In this document: positions 16,382-25,375 of the stretch, in pieces
Numbering within the stretch: the stretch's first letter is position 1
Layout of the letters: the number at the start of each line of letters is the position of its first letter
DNA from: Amycolatopsis keratiniphila subsp. keratiniphila
GTDB taxonomy: Bacteria; Actinomycetota; Actinomycetes; Mycobacteriales; Pseudonocardiaceae
DNA: 34,498 bases
Reading direction: 5' to 3'
Assembly (NCBI RefSeq): GCF_001620365.2
Contig: NZ_LQMT02000004.1
Location: 14,779-49,276, forward strand
Notes under the pieces: model-generated
What the model saw: only the letters and a program-made list of their open reading frames with translations
Databases searched by the model: none
Told to the model about the DNA's origin: nothing
Translations under genes and position numbers: made by a program

Positions 16382-17232
16382 GCCGCGCCGACCATCGTCA
16401 CCGGCATCTGGAGCGCATCGCCGAAGTCCGCGCGGGACGGCACGCGGAGAAGGTGCCGTATCCGATCCGCATCCGGCAAGCCGAGGTCGTCCGCACCGAG
16501 ATGGTCGGCTCCGGGCTGCTCCGGGTCACTCTCGGAGGGCCGGGAACGGCGGGTTTCGAGGCGCATTCGCCCGACGAGCACGTGAAGATCCTGTTCCCCG
16601 AACTCGACGCCGAGCCGAGGCTGCCGGTGCAGGACGGCGACATGCTGCGCTGGCCGAAGCCGTCGCCGACGTCACGCGAATACACGGTCCGCCGGTACGA
16701 CCCTGCCTCCGGGGAGCTCCACCTCGACGTCGCGCTGCACGAAGGCGGGCTCGGTTCCGGATGGGCCGAGAAGGTCACGCCCGGCACGCCGGTGCACGTC
16801 GCCGGCCCGCCCGGCGGGCTGATCGTGCCGCACACCTACGACCGCTACCTGCTCGCCGGCGACGTCACCGCGCTGCCGGCGATCGCGCGCTGGCTCGAAG
16901 AACTGCCGCGCACCGCCGCGGGCTGGGCGTTCATCGAGGTCACCGACGCGAGCGAGGAGATCGAGCTGTCCGCGCCCGAAGACGTCGAGGTGCGCTGGCT
17001 GCATCGAGGCGACGTCGCGCCGGGCGCCTCCGAAGTCCTCGCCCGCGCGGTCCAGACCATCGAGGTCCCCGCCGGGGAACGGCTCTACGCCTGGGTCGCC
17101 GGTGAAGCGGGGCAGATCAAACCGCTGCGCCGCTGGCTCAAGAACGACCTCGGGCTCGGCAAGGACGACCACGACGTGACCGGCTACTGGAAACGCGGCG
17201 TCGCGGACTTCGACGACGAGCACGACCACTGA
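16378..17232 (+). CDS. Siderophore-interacting protein, FAD-dependent ferric reductase (ViuB type)
   Basis: A 284-residue flavoprotein of the siderophore-interacting family. The FAD-binding motif SREYTVRRYD lies near residue 100, the LLAGDVTALPAIARWL loop in the middle, and the C-terminal WVAGEAGQIKPLRRWL followed by GYWKRGVADFDDEHDH is typical of the family. These proteins reduce Fe(III) in imported siderophores with NAD(P)H so that iron is released in the cytoplasm without breaking the ligand. That fits the lack of a siderophore esterase in this locus. GTG 16378 overlaps the carrier protein stop. A 28-bp gap separates it from the binding-protein gene, the largest gap in the operon. Confidence 0.92.
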   Translation: MSRADHRHRHLERIAEVRAGRHAEKVPYPIRIRQAEVVRTEMVGSGLLRVTLGGPGTAGFEAHSPDEHVKILFPELDAEPRLPVQDGDMLRWPKPSPTSREYTVRRYDPASGELHLDVALHEGGLGSGWAEKVTPGTPVHVAGPPGGLIVPHTYDRYLLAGDVTALPAIARWLEELPRTAAGWAFIEVTDASEEIELSAPEDVEVRWLHRGDVAPGASEVLARAVQTIEVPAGERLYAWVAGEAGQIKPLRRWLKNDLGLGKDDHDVTGYWKRGVADFDDEHDH

Positions 17233-17260
17233 TCCCCACCAAGAAAACCGAGGAAAACCC

Positions 17261-18262
17261 ATGCGCACCACAAGAACCCGCCGTCTCGCCGGAGCGCTCG
17301 CGCTCGCTTTGACGGTCGTGACCGCGGCCACCGCCTGTGGGTCCGGCGACGCCGGGCAGGCCGATGGCGGTCCGACCCGGGTGTTCGCCGCCGACAACGG
17401 CCAGATCACCATCCCGGTCACGCCGAAGCGCGTCATCGCCACCGGTTACGCCGTGCCCGCCCTGCTCGAAGCGGGCGCGCCGCTGGTCGGGGTGTCCAGC
17501 TGGAAGCGCGGGATCCCGCTGTTCAACGAGCAGGAGCGCAAGAAGTACGACGAGCTGGCGAAGGTCGCGGGCGAGTCGGCGTCGGAGACGAACTACGAGG
17601 CGATCGCGCAGGCGGATCCGGATCTCATCGTGATCGGCGTGCCGAAGCCGGTGCTCGCCGACATCGACATCAAGCGGCTCGAAGCGATCGCGCCGGTCGT
17701 GGCGATCGGCCCGTCGGTGCCGTCGATGTGGCGTGAGCTGTCGCGCAAACAGGCCGACGCCGCCGGTGCGGCGGCCGGGTTCGACGCGCTGAAGACCGCG
17801 TACGACACCAAGGCCAAGGGAATCGCCGAGAAGTACAAGGCCGTGCTGCCGCAGCTGAAGCTGGGCCACGTCGGTGCCTACGGCGAGGTCGCCAAGGGCA
17901 ACTTCCAGCGTGAGTTCAACGGTTCCTGGGGCACCAACGTCGCGCAGGACATCGGCGCCACCTACTACGGCCAGGTCAAGGTCAAGGGCGGCGGCTCGAA
18001 GGACGTCAGCGAGTACCCGTCGATCGAGGAGCTGACGACCGCGTTCGCCGAGGCCGACGCGATCACCTACTCGGTCGCCGCCGACGGCTCCGTGCCCGCC
18101 CCGGTCAAGTACGTCCTCGACTCGCCGCTGTGGAAGGAACTCCCCGCGGTGAAGGCGGGCAAGGTCTACCCGTTCCGCTTCACCGAGGCCGCCACCTACC
18201 GGGCCGCGACGTCCACTTTGGACGCCGTCGACCAGGCGTTCGCGCCGCTGCTGAAGAAGTGA
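17261..18262 (+). CDS. fepB: Ferric-siderophore substrate-binding lipoprotein (FepB-like)
   Basis: A 333-residue lipoprotein with an arginine-rich N-terminus, hydrophobic segment and lipobox ATAC, Cys26 being lipidated. The mature part has the periplasmic-binding (FepB/FhuD, TroA-like) layout: PKRVIATGYAVPALLEAGAP, then ADPDLIVIGVPKP, a long central helix and a C-terminal lobe ending ATSTLDAVDQAFAPLL. It captures the ferric catecholate outside the membrane for the permease encoded next. CGAGGA (17249-17254) precedes the ATG. The stop overlaps the first permease gene (GTGA). The presence of import genes in the same operon as synthesis supports a siderophore that is taken back up. Confidence 0.9.
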   Translation: MRTTRTRRLAGALALALTVVTAATACGSGDAGQADGGPTRVFAADNGQITIPVTPKRVIATGYAVPALLEAGAPLVGVSSWKRGIPLFNEQERKKYDELAKVAGESASETNYEAIAQADPDLIVIGVPKPVLADIDIKRLEAIAPVVAIGPSVPSMWRELSRKQADAAGAAAGFDALKTAYDTKAKGIAEKYKAVLPQLKLGHVGAYGEVAKGNFQREFNGSWGTNVAQDIGATYYGQVKVKGGGSKDVSEYPSIEELTTAFAEADAITYSVAADGSVPAPVKYVLDSPLWKELPAVKAGKVYPFRFTEAATYRAATSTLDAVDQAFAPLLKK

Positions 18263-19242
18263 CCACCACCGGGCGGTCCGCGCTGCTCGGCGCCGCACTG
18301 CTCGGGCTCGTCGTGGTCGCCGTGCTGAGCGTCGGCGTCGGCGCGCACGCCATCGCCCCCGGCGAGGTCGTGCGCGCCCTGCTGGGCGACGGGAATCCGA
18401 GTGACCGGGCGGTGGTCCTGGACATCCGGATGCCGAGGGCGGTGCTGGCGATCGGGGTCGGCGCGGCGCTCGCCGTCGGCGGTGTGCTCGTGCAGGCCTT
18501 GTCGCGCAACGCTTTGGCCGAACCCGGCGTGCTCGGCGTGACCGCCGGGGCCGGGTTCGCCATCGCGGTGGGGTCCTCGTTCGGGCTCGCCGCGTCGGCG
18601 CCCGCCGAACTGGGCCTGGCGGTGCTGGGCGCTGTCGGCGCGTCGGCGCTGGTGTACGCGGTCGGCAGCAAGTCGCCGCTGCGGCTCGTGCTCGCCGGGA
18701 CCGCGTTGAGCGCCGTGCTGCTGGGGCTCACCCTCGGCCTGCGGCTGCTGTTCCCGGACACCTTCGACGTCTACCGGTTCTGGTCGGTGGGTTCGCTGGC
18801 CGGTCGCGAACAGGCGCCGGTAACGGTCCCGCTGATCGTCATCGGCCTGTCCCTGCTGGGCGCGTTCGCGGTGAGCCGTCAGCTGAACGCCATCGCGCTC
18901 GGCGAGACGGTCGCGCATACGCTCGGCGCGAACGTCGCACGCGTCCGGACGGTCACCCTGCTGCTGATCACGCTGATGGCGGGCGCGGCGACCGCGCTGG
19001 CCGGGCCGATCCTGTTCGTCGGGCTGATCGTGCCGCATCTGGCCAGGCGGGTGGCGGGGGCGTCGATCCCGTGGCTGATCGCGTTCGCCGCGCTGCTCGG
19101 CCCGGTGCTGATGCTGGCCGCGGACGTCGGCTCTCGGATCCTGCTGCCGACCGGCGAGGTGCCGGTCGCGATCGTGACCGCGTTCCTCGGCGGCCCGGTG
19201 CTGATCTGGGCCGTCCGCAAATACGGGGCGGCGCCGCTGTGA
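18259..19242 (+). CDS. fepD: Ferric-siderophore ABC transporter permease 1 (FecCD family)
   Basis: A 327-residue membrane protein with about nine to ten helices, of the FecCD/BtuC permease family. Typical segments are DIRMPRAVLAIGVGAALAVG, VQALSRNALAEPGVLGVTAG (the helix-2 NPLA-like turn, here NALA), FWSVGSLAG, LGANVARVR and GPILFVGLIVPHLAR, the loop that contacts the ATPase. It pairs with the next permease to form the channel. Start GTG 18259 overlaps the fepB stop, and its own stop overlaps fepG (GTGA), so expression is coupled. Confidence 0.9.
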   Translation: MTTTGRSALLGAALLGLVVVAVLSVGVGAHAIAPGEVVRALLGDGNPSDRAVVLDIRMPRAVLAIGVGAALAVGGVLVQALSRNALAEPGVLGVTAGAGFAIAVGSSFGLAASAPAELGLAVLGAVGASALVYAVGSKSPLRLVLAGTALSAVLLGLTLGLRLLFPDTFDVYRFWSVGSLAGREQAPVTVPLIVIGLSLLGAFAVSRQLNAIALGETVAHTLGANVARVRTVTLLLITLMAGAATALAGPILFVGLIVPHLARRVAGASIPWLIAFAALLGPVLMLAADVGSRILLPTGEVPVAIVTAFLGGPVLIWAVRKYGAAPL

Positions 19243-20261
19243 GCACCCTTGTCCTGCGGCGCGGGCGGTTCTCCGCCCGGATGGAACGCCGCACCCTCGT
19301 CTTCTTCGTGGCGATGCTGGTGGTCATCGCCGGTCTGACGCTGCTCGGGCTCTGCTACGGCGCGGCGTGGGCGAGCCCCGCCCGGGTGTTCGCCGCGCTC
19401 ACCGGATCCGGTGGCGGGCCGGGCGTGGTCATCCGCGAATGGCGGCTGCCCAGGGTACTGGCCGGGCTGGTGTTCGGTGCCGCGCTCGGCCTGGCGGGCG
19501 CGATCTTCCAGAACGTCACCCGCAACCCGCTCGGCAGTCCGGACGTGATCGGTCTCGACGCCGGCGCGTACACCGGCGCGCTGTTCGCGATCACCGTGCT
19601 CTCGGGGACGTCGACGCAGCTGACCATCGGTTCGGTGCTCGGCGGTGTGATCACGGCGGCCATCGTCTACGCGCTCTCACTTGGCGGCGGACTGTCCGGG
19701 CTGCGGCTGATCGTCATCGGGATCGCGATCAACGCGATGCTGACCGCGCTCAATTCGTGGATCGTGCTGCGTGCCGAACTCGAGATCGCGATCGCGGCCG
19801 TCGGCTGGAACGCCGGTTCCCTCAACGGGGTCGGCTGGGACGACGTCGCCATCCCGTTCGCGGTACTCGCGGTGCTGTTCGTCGTGCTGTTCACCAGGGC
19901 ACCCGCGCTGCACCAGGCCGCGCTCGGCGGCGCGCTGGCCGTCACCACCGGGGTCCGCTGGGACCGGCTGCGGCTGGTCCTGGTGCTGATCGGGGTGGGC
20001 TGCACGGCCACGGTGACCGCCGTGGCGGGCCCGATCGCGTTCATCGCGCTGGCCGCACCGCAGATCGGGCGGCGGCTGGCCCGCACGCCCGGTATCGCCC
20101 TGCTACCCGCCGCCCTCACCGGCGCCGTGCTGCTGACCAGTGCCGACCTGGCCGCCCAGATGTTGCTCGCGCCGGAATCGCTGCCGGTCGGTGTGGTCAG
20201 CACCGTGATCGGCGGCGGCTACCTGATCTGGCTGCTCACCAAGGAGGTTCGGCGCACATGA
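19239..20261 (+). CDS. fepG: Ferric-siderophore ABC transporter permease 2 (FecCD family)
   Basis: A 340-residue FecCD-type permease paired with the preceding one. It has REWRLPRVLAGLVFGAALGL, the conserved FQNVTRNPLGSPDVIGLDAG turn, WNAGSLNGVGWDD and GPIAFIALAAPQIGRRLAR, the ATPase-contact loop. About nine to ten helices are predicted. It differs clearly from the first permease, so the channel is a heterodimer as in FepDG. Start GTG 19239 overlaps the fepD stop, and its stop overlaps the ATPase start (ATGA). AAGGAGG (20241-20247) near its end serves fepC. Confidence 0.9.
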   Translation: MSTLVLRRGRFSARMERRTLVFFVAMLVVIAGLTLLGLCYGAAWASPARVFAALTGSGGGPGVVIREWRLPRVLAGLVFGAALGLAGAIFQNVTRNPLGSPDVIGLDAGAYTGALFAITVLSGTSTQLTIGSVLGGVITAAIVYALSLGGGLSGLRLIVIGIAINAMLTALNSWIVLRAELEIAIAAVGWNAGSLNGVGWDDVAIPFAVLAVLFVVLFTRAPALHQAALGGALAVTTGVRWDRLRLVLVLIGVGCTATVTAVAGPIAFIALAAPQIGRRLARTPGIALLPAALTGAVLLTSADLAAQMLLAPESLPVGVVSTVIGGGYLIWLLTKEVRRT

Positions 20262-21034
20262 GTGCCCGCTTGACCGCTCGGGACCTGACCCTGCGCTACG
20301 GCGACCGGGTCGTGTCGACCCGGCTGAGCCTCGACGTGCCCGACCGCGCGTTCACCGCCGTCGTCGGACCGAACGCGTGCGGCAAGTCCACGCTGCTACG
20401 TGCCTTCGTCCGGCTGCTGCGCCCGGCGGACGGTGAGGTCCTGCTCGACGGCAAGGACGTGGGTTCCTTCCCCGGCAAGGGTTTGGCACGGGAGCTCGGC
20501 TTCCTGCCGCAGGATCCGGTCGCCCCGGAGGACGTCCGCGTCCGGCAGCTGATCGCACGCGGCCGGTTCCCGCACCAGTCGTTGTTCGCCACCTGGTCCG
20601 AAGAGGACGAACGCGCGGTGCTCGACGCGATGACCGCGGCCGGGGTGGCGGGGCTGGCCGACCGGCCGGTGCAGGAGCTCTCGGGCGGACAGCGTCAGCG
20701 CGTGTGGGTGGCGCTGGTGCTGGCGCAGAAGACGCCGTACCTGTTGCTCGACGAACCGACGTCCTTTTTGGACATCGCGCACCAGTACCAGTTGCTGAGC
20801 CTGCTGGCCCGCCTGCGCGACGAGGGCCGCACGGTGATCGCCGTCCTGCACGACATCAACCAGGCCTGCCGGTACGCCGATCACCTCGTCGCCCTGCGGG
20901 ACGGCCGGATCGTCGCCGAGGGCGCGCCGTCCGACATCGTCGACGCGGAATTGATGAAGGAGGTCTTCGATCTCCCCAGTGTCGTCGTGCCCGACCCGGT
21001 GACCGGAACCCCGATGGTGGTGCCTTCATGCTGA
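20258..21034 (+). CDS. fepC: Ferric-siderophore ABC transporter ATPase
   Basis: A 258-residue ATPase of the FepC/FhuC class. Walker A is GPNACGKSTLLR with Lys43; the signature is LSGGQRQRVWVALVLAQ; Walker B is LLLDEPTSFLD; the switch histidine is in VLHDINQACRYADH. It drives import through the two permeases. AAGGAGG lies 10 bp before the ATG. Its last 7 bp overlap the NRPS start, so import and peptide synthesis are encoded on the same message. Confidence 0.94.
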   Translation: MSARLTARDLTLRYGDRVVSTRLSLDVPDRAFTAVVGPNACGKSTLLRAFVRLLRPADGEVLLDGKDVGSFPGKGLARELGFLPQDPVAPEDVRVRQLIARGRFPHQSLFATWSEEDERAVLDAMTAAGVAGLADRPVQELSGGQRQRVWVALVLAQKTPYLLLDEPTSFLDIAHQYQLLSLLARLRDEGRTVIAVLHDINQACRYADHLVALRDGRIVAEGAPSDIVDAELMKEVFDLPSVVVPDPVTGTPMVVPSC

Positions 21035-24000
21035 ATCTCACCGGTGCCCAGCTGGGTATCTGGACCGCGCAGCGCCTCGAACCCGATTCGCCTTACTACG
21101 TCGTCGGAGACGTCATCGAGATCGTCGGCGACGACCCGGTCGACGTCGTCGCGCTGACCGAAGCGATCCGGGCGACCGCCGAAGAGGCGGACAGCCTGCG
21201 GCTGCGGGTCTTCGAGACGCCGGACGGTCCGCGTCAGGTCGTGTCGGAACAAGCGCTGCCGCTGCCGGACGTGGTGGATCTGCGTGGTGAGGCCGATCCG
21301 GTCGCCGCCGCGCACGAGCGCGTGGACGCCGAACGCCGCCGGGTCGCCGAAGCCTGCCGCGGGATGGTGGACCGGCCCCTGTTCGCTCATCTCGTGCTGC
21401 GGCTGTCCGAGTCGCACGTGTGGTTCACCCAGCTCGGGCATCACCTGGTGTTCGACGGCTACACCGCGGCGATGCTCGCGCGCCGGACGGCGGCCCGCTA
21501 CACCGCTTCGGTGCAGGGCAAGGACGTCCCGGCTTCGACGTTCGCCCGGTTCGCCGACCTCGTCGAGGCCGACCGCGCCTATCGCGAGAGCGAACGATTC
21601 ACCCAGGACCGCGAGTACTGGCGGGAGCGGTTCACGCCGTTGCCGGATCTCGACGACGCCGGCGGCGCGGCGGGTCCGCCTGAGCAGACTGTCACCGCCC
21701 GGTCTGTCCTGCCCGCTTCCGATCTGGCCCGGCTTCGTGAACTGGGCAAACGCGCCGGGACGACGTGGGGCGACGCGCTGATCGCCTGCTACGCCGCGTT
21801 CCTGCACCGCGTGCTCGGCTGGACCGACGTCGTGTTCGCGATGCCGTTGATGTGCCGCGAAGGTGCGGCGCTGCGGACCCCGGCGATGGCGGTCAACGTG
21901 CTGCCGTTGCGGGTCACGGTGCTCCCGGAGGATTCGGCGGCCGAGCTGACCGCGCGGGTCGCGGGCGCGCTGAAGGAAATGCGCACGCATCAGCGGTATC
22001 GCGGCGAGGACCTGCCGCAGGATCTCGCGGTGCCCGGCGCAGGGGCGCTGCTGCACGGCCGTGGCATCAACCTCAAGGCGTTCGATCTGAAGCTCGACTT
22101 CGCGGGCTCGCACGGCACGATGCGCAACGTCGCGGGCGGGCCGCCCGAGGACATGGGGCTGTCGGTGCTGCCGACCTCGGACGGCGGGCTGCTGCTCGGG
22201 TTCGAGGTCGACGCGCGGACACACGACCAGGCCGCCGTCGACGCGAAGCTGACCGCGTTGCGCTGCCTGATCACCGCATTGACAGGGCCGGACGGCCCGC
22301 CGGTCGCCGGCGCGGATCTGGTCCCGGCGGGGGAGCGTGACGCGCTGCTGCAGGCGTGGTCGACACCCGCACCGGAGAGCGAACTCCTTGACGTATCCGA
22401 ACTTCTCGACCGGCTGGATCCCGGCCAGACCGCCTTGGTCTTCGGCGACGAACGGCTGACCGCGGGCGAACTCGTCGCGCGGGTCCACCGCCTCGCCCGG
22501 GCACTGCGGGCTCGCGGCGCCGGGGCGGACGACGTCGTCGCGCTGGCCCTGCCGCGGTCCGCGGATCTCGTCGTCGCCCTGCTGGCGGTGCTCGACGCCG
22601 GGGCCGTCTTCCTGCCGCTGGATCTGGCGCATCCCGTCGAACGCCTGCGGGAACTCGCCGCCGAAGCCGGTGCGGTGCTCACGGTGGCCCACGAGCCGGG
22701 AATCGTGCCGGGACCGCATTTGCTGCTCGATGAGACCGATCTGTCCACTCTGGACTCTTCGCCGCTGGGGATTCCCCGCCATCCGGAGCATCTGGCGTAC
22801 GTCATCTTCACCTCCGGCTCGACCGGACGGCCCAAGGGCGTCCTCGGCCGGGTGGGCGGACTCGCGACGCTGCTGCGCCACCACCGCGCGACGACGGTCG
22901 CCGAGACCGAACGCGCCGCGGGCAGGCGGCTGCGCGTCGCGCACACCTACTCGTTCGCCTTCGACTCCGCGCTCGACCAGTTGATGTGGCTGCTGTTCGG
23001 GCACGAACTCCACGTCTACGGCACCGATGTCGCGAGGGACGCCGACGAACTGTTGGCCGCCTTCGCCCGCGACCGGATCGACGTCGTCGATACCACGCCG
23101 TCGATGGCCGCACCGCTCGTCGACGCCGGACTGCTCGACGGCCCCGACGCGCCCGCGCTGCTCGTCCTCGGCGGCGAGGCGACTCCGCCCGCGCTGTGGC
23201 GTCGCGTCGCGGCCTCCGGTGTCCGCGCCCGCAACATGTACGGCCCGACCGAGGCCACTGTGGACGGTGCCGGATCGTGGCTGGACGATGGGGAACCGAC
23301 CATCGGCACCGCGGTGCCGGGTACGGCGGTCCGGGTGCTCGACGCCGCGTTGCGGCCCGCGCCCGCCGGAACGCCGGGAGAGCTGTATCTGGCGGGCCCG
23401 CATCTGGCGCGCGGCTACCTCGGACGTCCCGGCGCGACCGCGGAACGGTTCGTCGCCGATCCGTTCGGCGCGCCCGGCGACCGGATGTACCGCACCGGGG
23501 ATCTCGTCCGCTGGGTGCCCGGCCGTGGGCTGGAGTACCTGGGCCGCCGCGACGGCCAGGTGAAGGTGCGTGGGTACCGCGTCGAACTCGGCGAGGTCGA
23601 GGCCGCTCTGGCAGCCGTTCCCGGCGTGCGTGCGGCGGCCGCCGCGGTGCGCGGGCCCAGGCTCGTCGGCTACGTCGTCGGCGAGGTCGTCCCGGACGAG
23701 GTCCGCGCGGAACTCGCCGGTCGGGTGCCGGAGCATCTCGTGCCCGCCGCCGTCGTCGTGCTCGACACGCTTCCGTTGACCCCCAACGGGAAGATCGACC
23801 GTCCCGCCCTGCCCGCCCCGCGGGCGGCGGCCGGACGCGCCGCGGCCACCGACCGCGAGCGACTGCTGTGCGCCACCATCGCCGAGGTGATCGGCGTCGA
23901 CGAGGTCGCCGTCGACGACGACTTCTTCGCGCTGGGCGGCGACAGCATCACCGCGATCAGCGTCAGCAGCAGGCTGCGCGCGCACGGCCTCGACCTGCGC

Positions 24001-25375
24001 CCGCGTGATCTGCTGGCCCGCCGCAGCTTCGAGGCGCTGGCGGCGGCGAGCGCGGAGCTCGGCACGCCGGCCGCCCCGCCGGACGAGCCGGTCGGCACGG
24101 TGCCCGTCCCGCCGATCGCCCGCGCGCTGCTCGATCCGCATCCGGACGTCACGACGATTTCCGGATACACCCAGTGGACCGCCGTCCGGCTCGACGAGGA
24201 CCTCCCACCCGCCCTGCTGACCGAGGGCGTGCAAACGCTGCTGGACCACCACGACGTCCTCCGTCTGCATTTAGAGGACGAAATGCGGGTCCGGGAACGC
24301 GGAGCGGTGCGGGCGTCGGACGTGGTCATCGAGACGACCGGCGAACCGGCCGAGGTCGCGGCGGAACTCGCGGAGTCGCTCGATCTCCGGGCCGGGGTGC
24401 TCAAGGTCGCGTTGCTGCCGGACCACCTCGTGATCGTGCTGCACCACTTGGCGGTGGACGGGGTTTCGTGGCGGGTCCTCCTGCCGGATCTGCGTGCGGC
24501 CTGTGCCGGTGAGCCGCTCGAAGCGGTCGGGACGTCGTGGCGGCGGCACGCGCTTCTCCTTGCCGAGCAAGGCACTTCCGGGGCCCGGCGGGGCGAACTC
24601 GACCACTGGCGCGACGCGCTCGGCGGTCCGCGTCTCGGCCACCGGCCGCTCGACCGGGCCACCGACACGGTCGCGACAGCGCGGCGGTCGGTCACCCTCG
24701 CCACCCCGGAGCAGACCGAGGCGGTGCTCACCGCGTTGCCCGCGGCTTACCGCGCCGGACCGGACGACGTCCTGCTCGCCGCGCTCGTGCTGGCACTGCG
24801 GTCTTGGCGTGCTGTCCCGGTCGAGGCCGAAACCGTGTCGCTCGAAGGACACGGCCGGGACCATGATGGCCTGGACCTCTCACGCACCGTCGGCTGGTTC
24901 ACCGCCGAGTATCCCGTGCGCGTTCCCGCCGGAGTGGCGGCGGCCGGAGAGATGCTGCGGGCCGCCAAAGAGGCCAAACGCGCGGTCCCTGACAACGGTG
25001 TCGGCTTCGGTGTCCTGCGGTACCTCGACCCGCTCACCCGGGACGAATTGGCCGCCGTCCCGCCGCCGGACGTCGTCCTGAACTACCTCGGCCGGTTCGC
25101 GGCCCTGCCCGGCACCGGCTGGCGGCTGCCCGAGGAGGACCCGTTCGCGGTCACCGAACCGGACGCCAAGTCGCTGGAACAGGTGCTGGCGCTGAACTGC
25201 TTCGTCCGCGAGGAAGGCCGTCCTCAGCTCGCCGTCGAATGGACCGCGGCCGGTGCCGTCCTGTCCGAGGAAAGCGTTGCCGCGCTTCAAGAAGCGTGGT
25301 CGCTTGCGCTGGAAGCGATGGCGGCGCACGCCGCCCGGATCGGTCCGGACGGCGGCGGGCTCACCCCGTCGGATC
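21028..25375 (+). other. NRPS module 1: starter C, A1, T1, E1
   Basis: C1 (about 1-440) has GHHLVFDGYT and EntF-like stretches such as AVNVLPLRVTV and MRTHQRYRGEDLP, so it should acylate residue 1 with DHB. A1 (about 455-935) gives the specificity residues D-S-D-D-V-G-M-V-D when aligned by eye to GrsA; two acids inside the pocket suggest a basic amino acid such as Arg, Orn or Lys. T1 has GGDSITAIS. E1 (about 1025-1450) has HHLAVDGVSW, LEGHGRDH with the catalytic Glu, RTVGWFTAEYP and LNYLGRF, so residue 1 should become D. The pocket reading is manual and may be off by one at some positions. Confidence 0.7.

Noticed and set aside
24268..24289. Shared AGAGGACGAAATGCGG at 24272 and 28985 as a functional repeat
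   Set aside because: Sixteen shared bases at non-equivalent positions of E1 and E2, both in frame and encoding E-D-E-M-R; probably coincidence of common codons.
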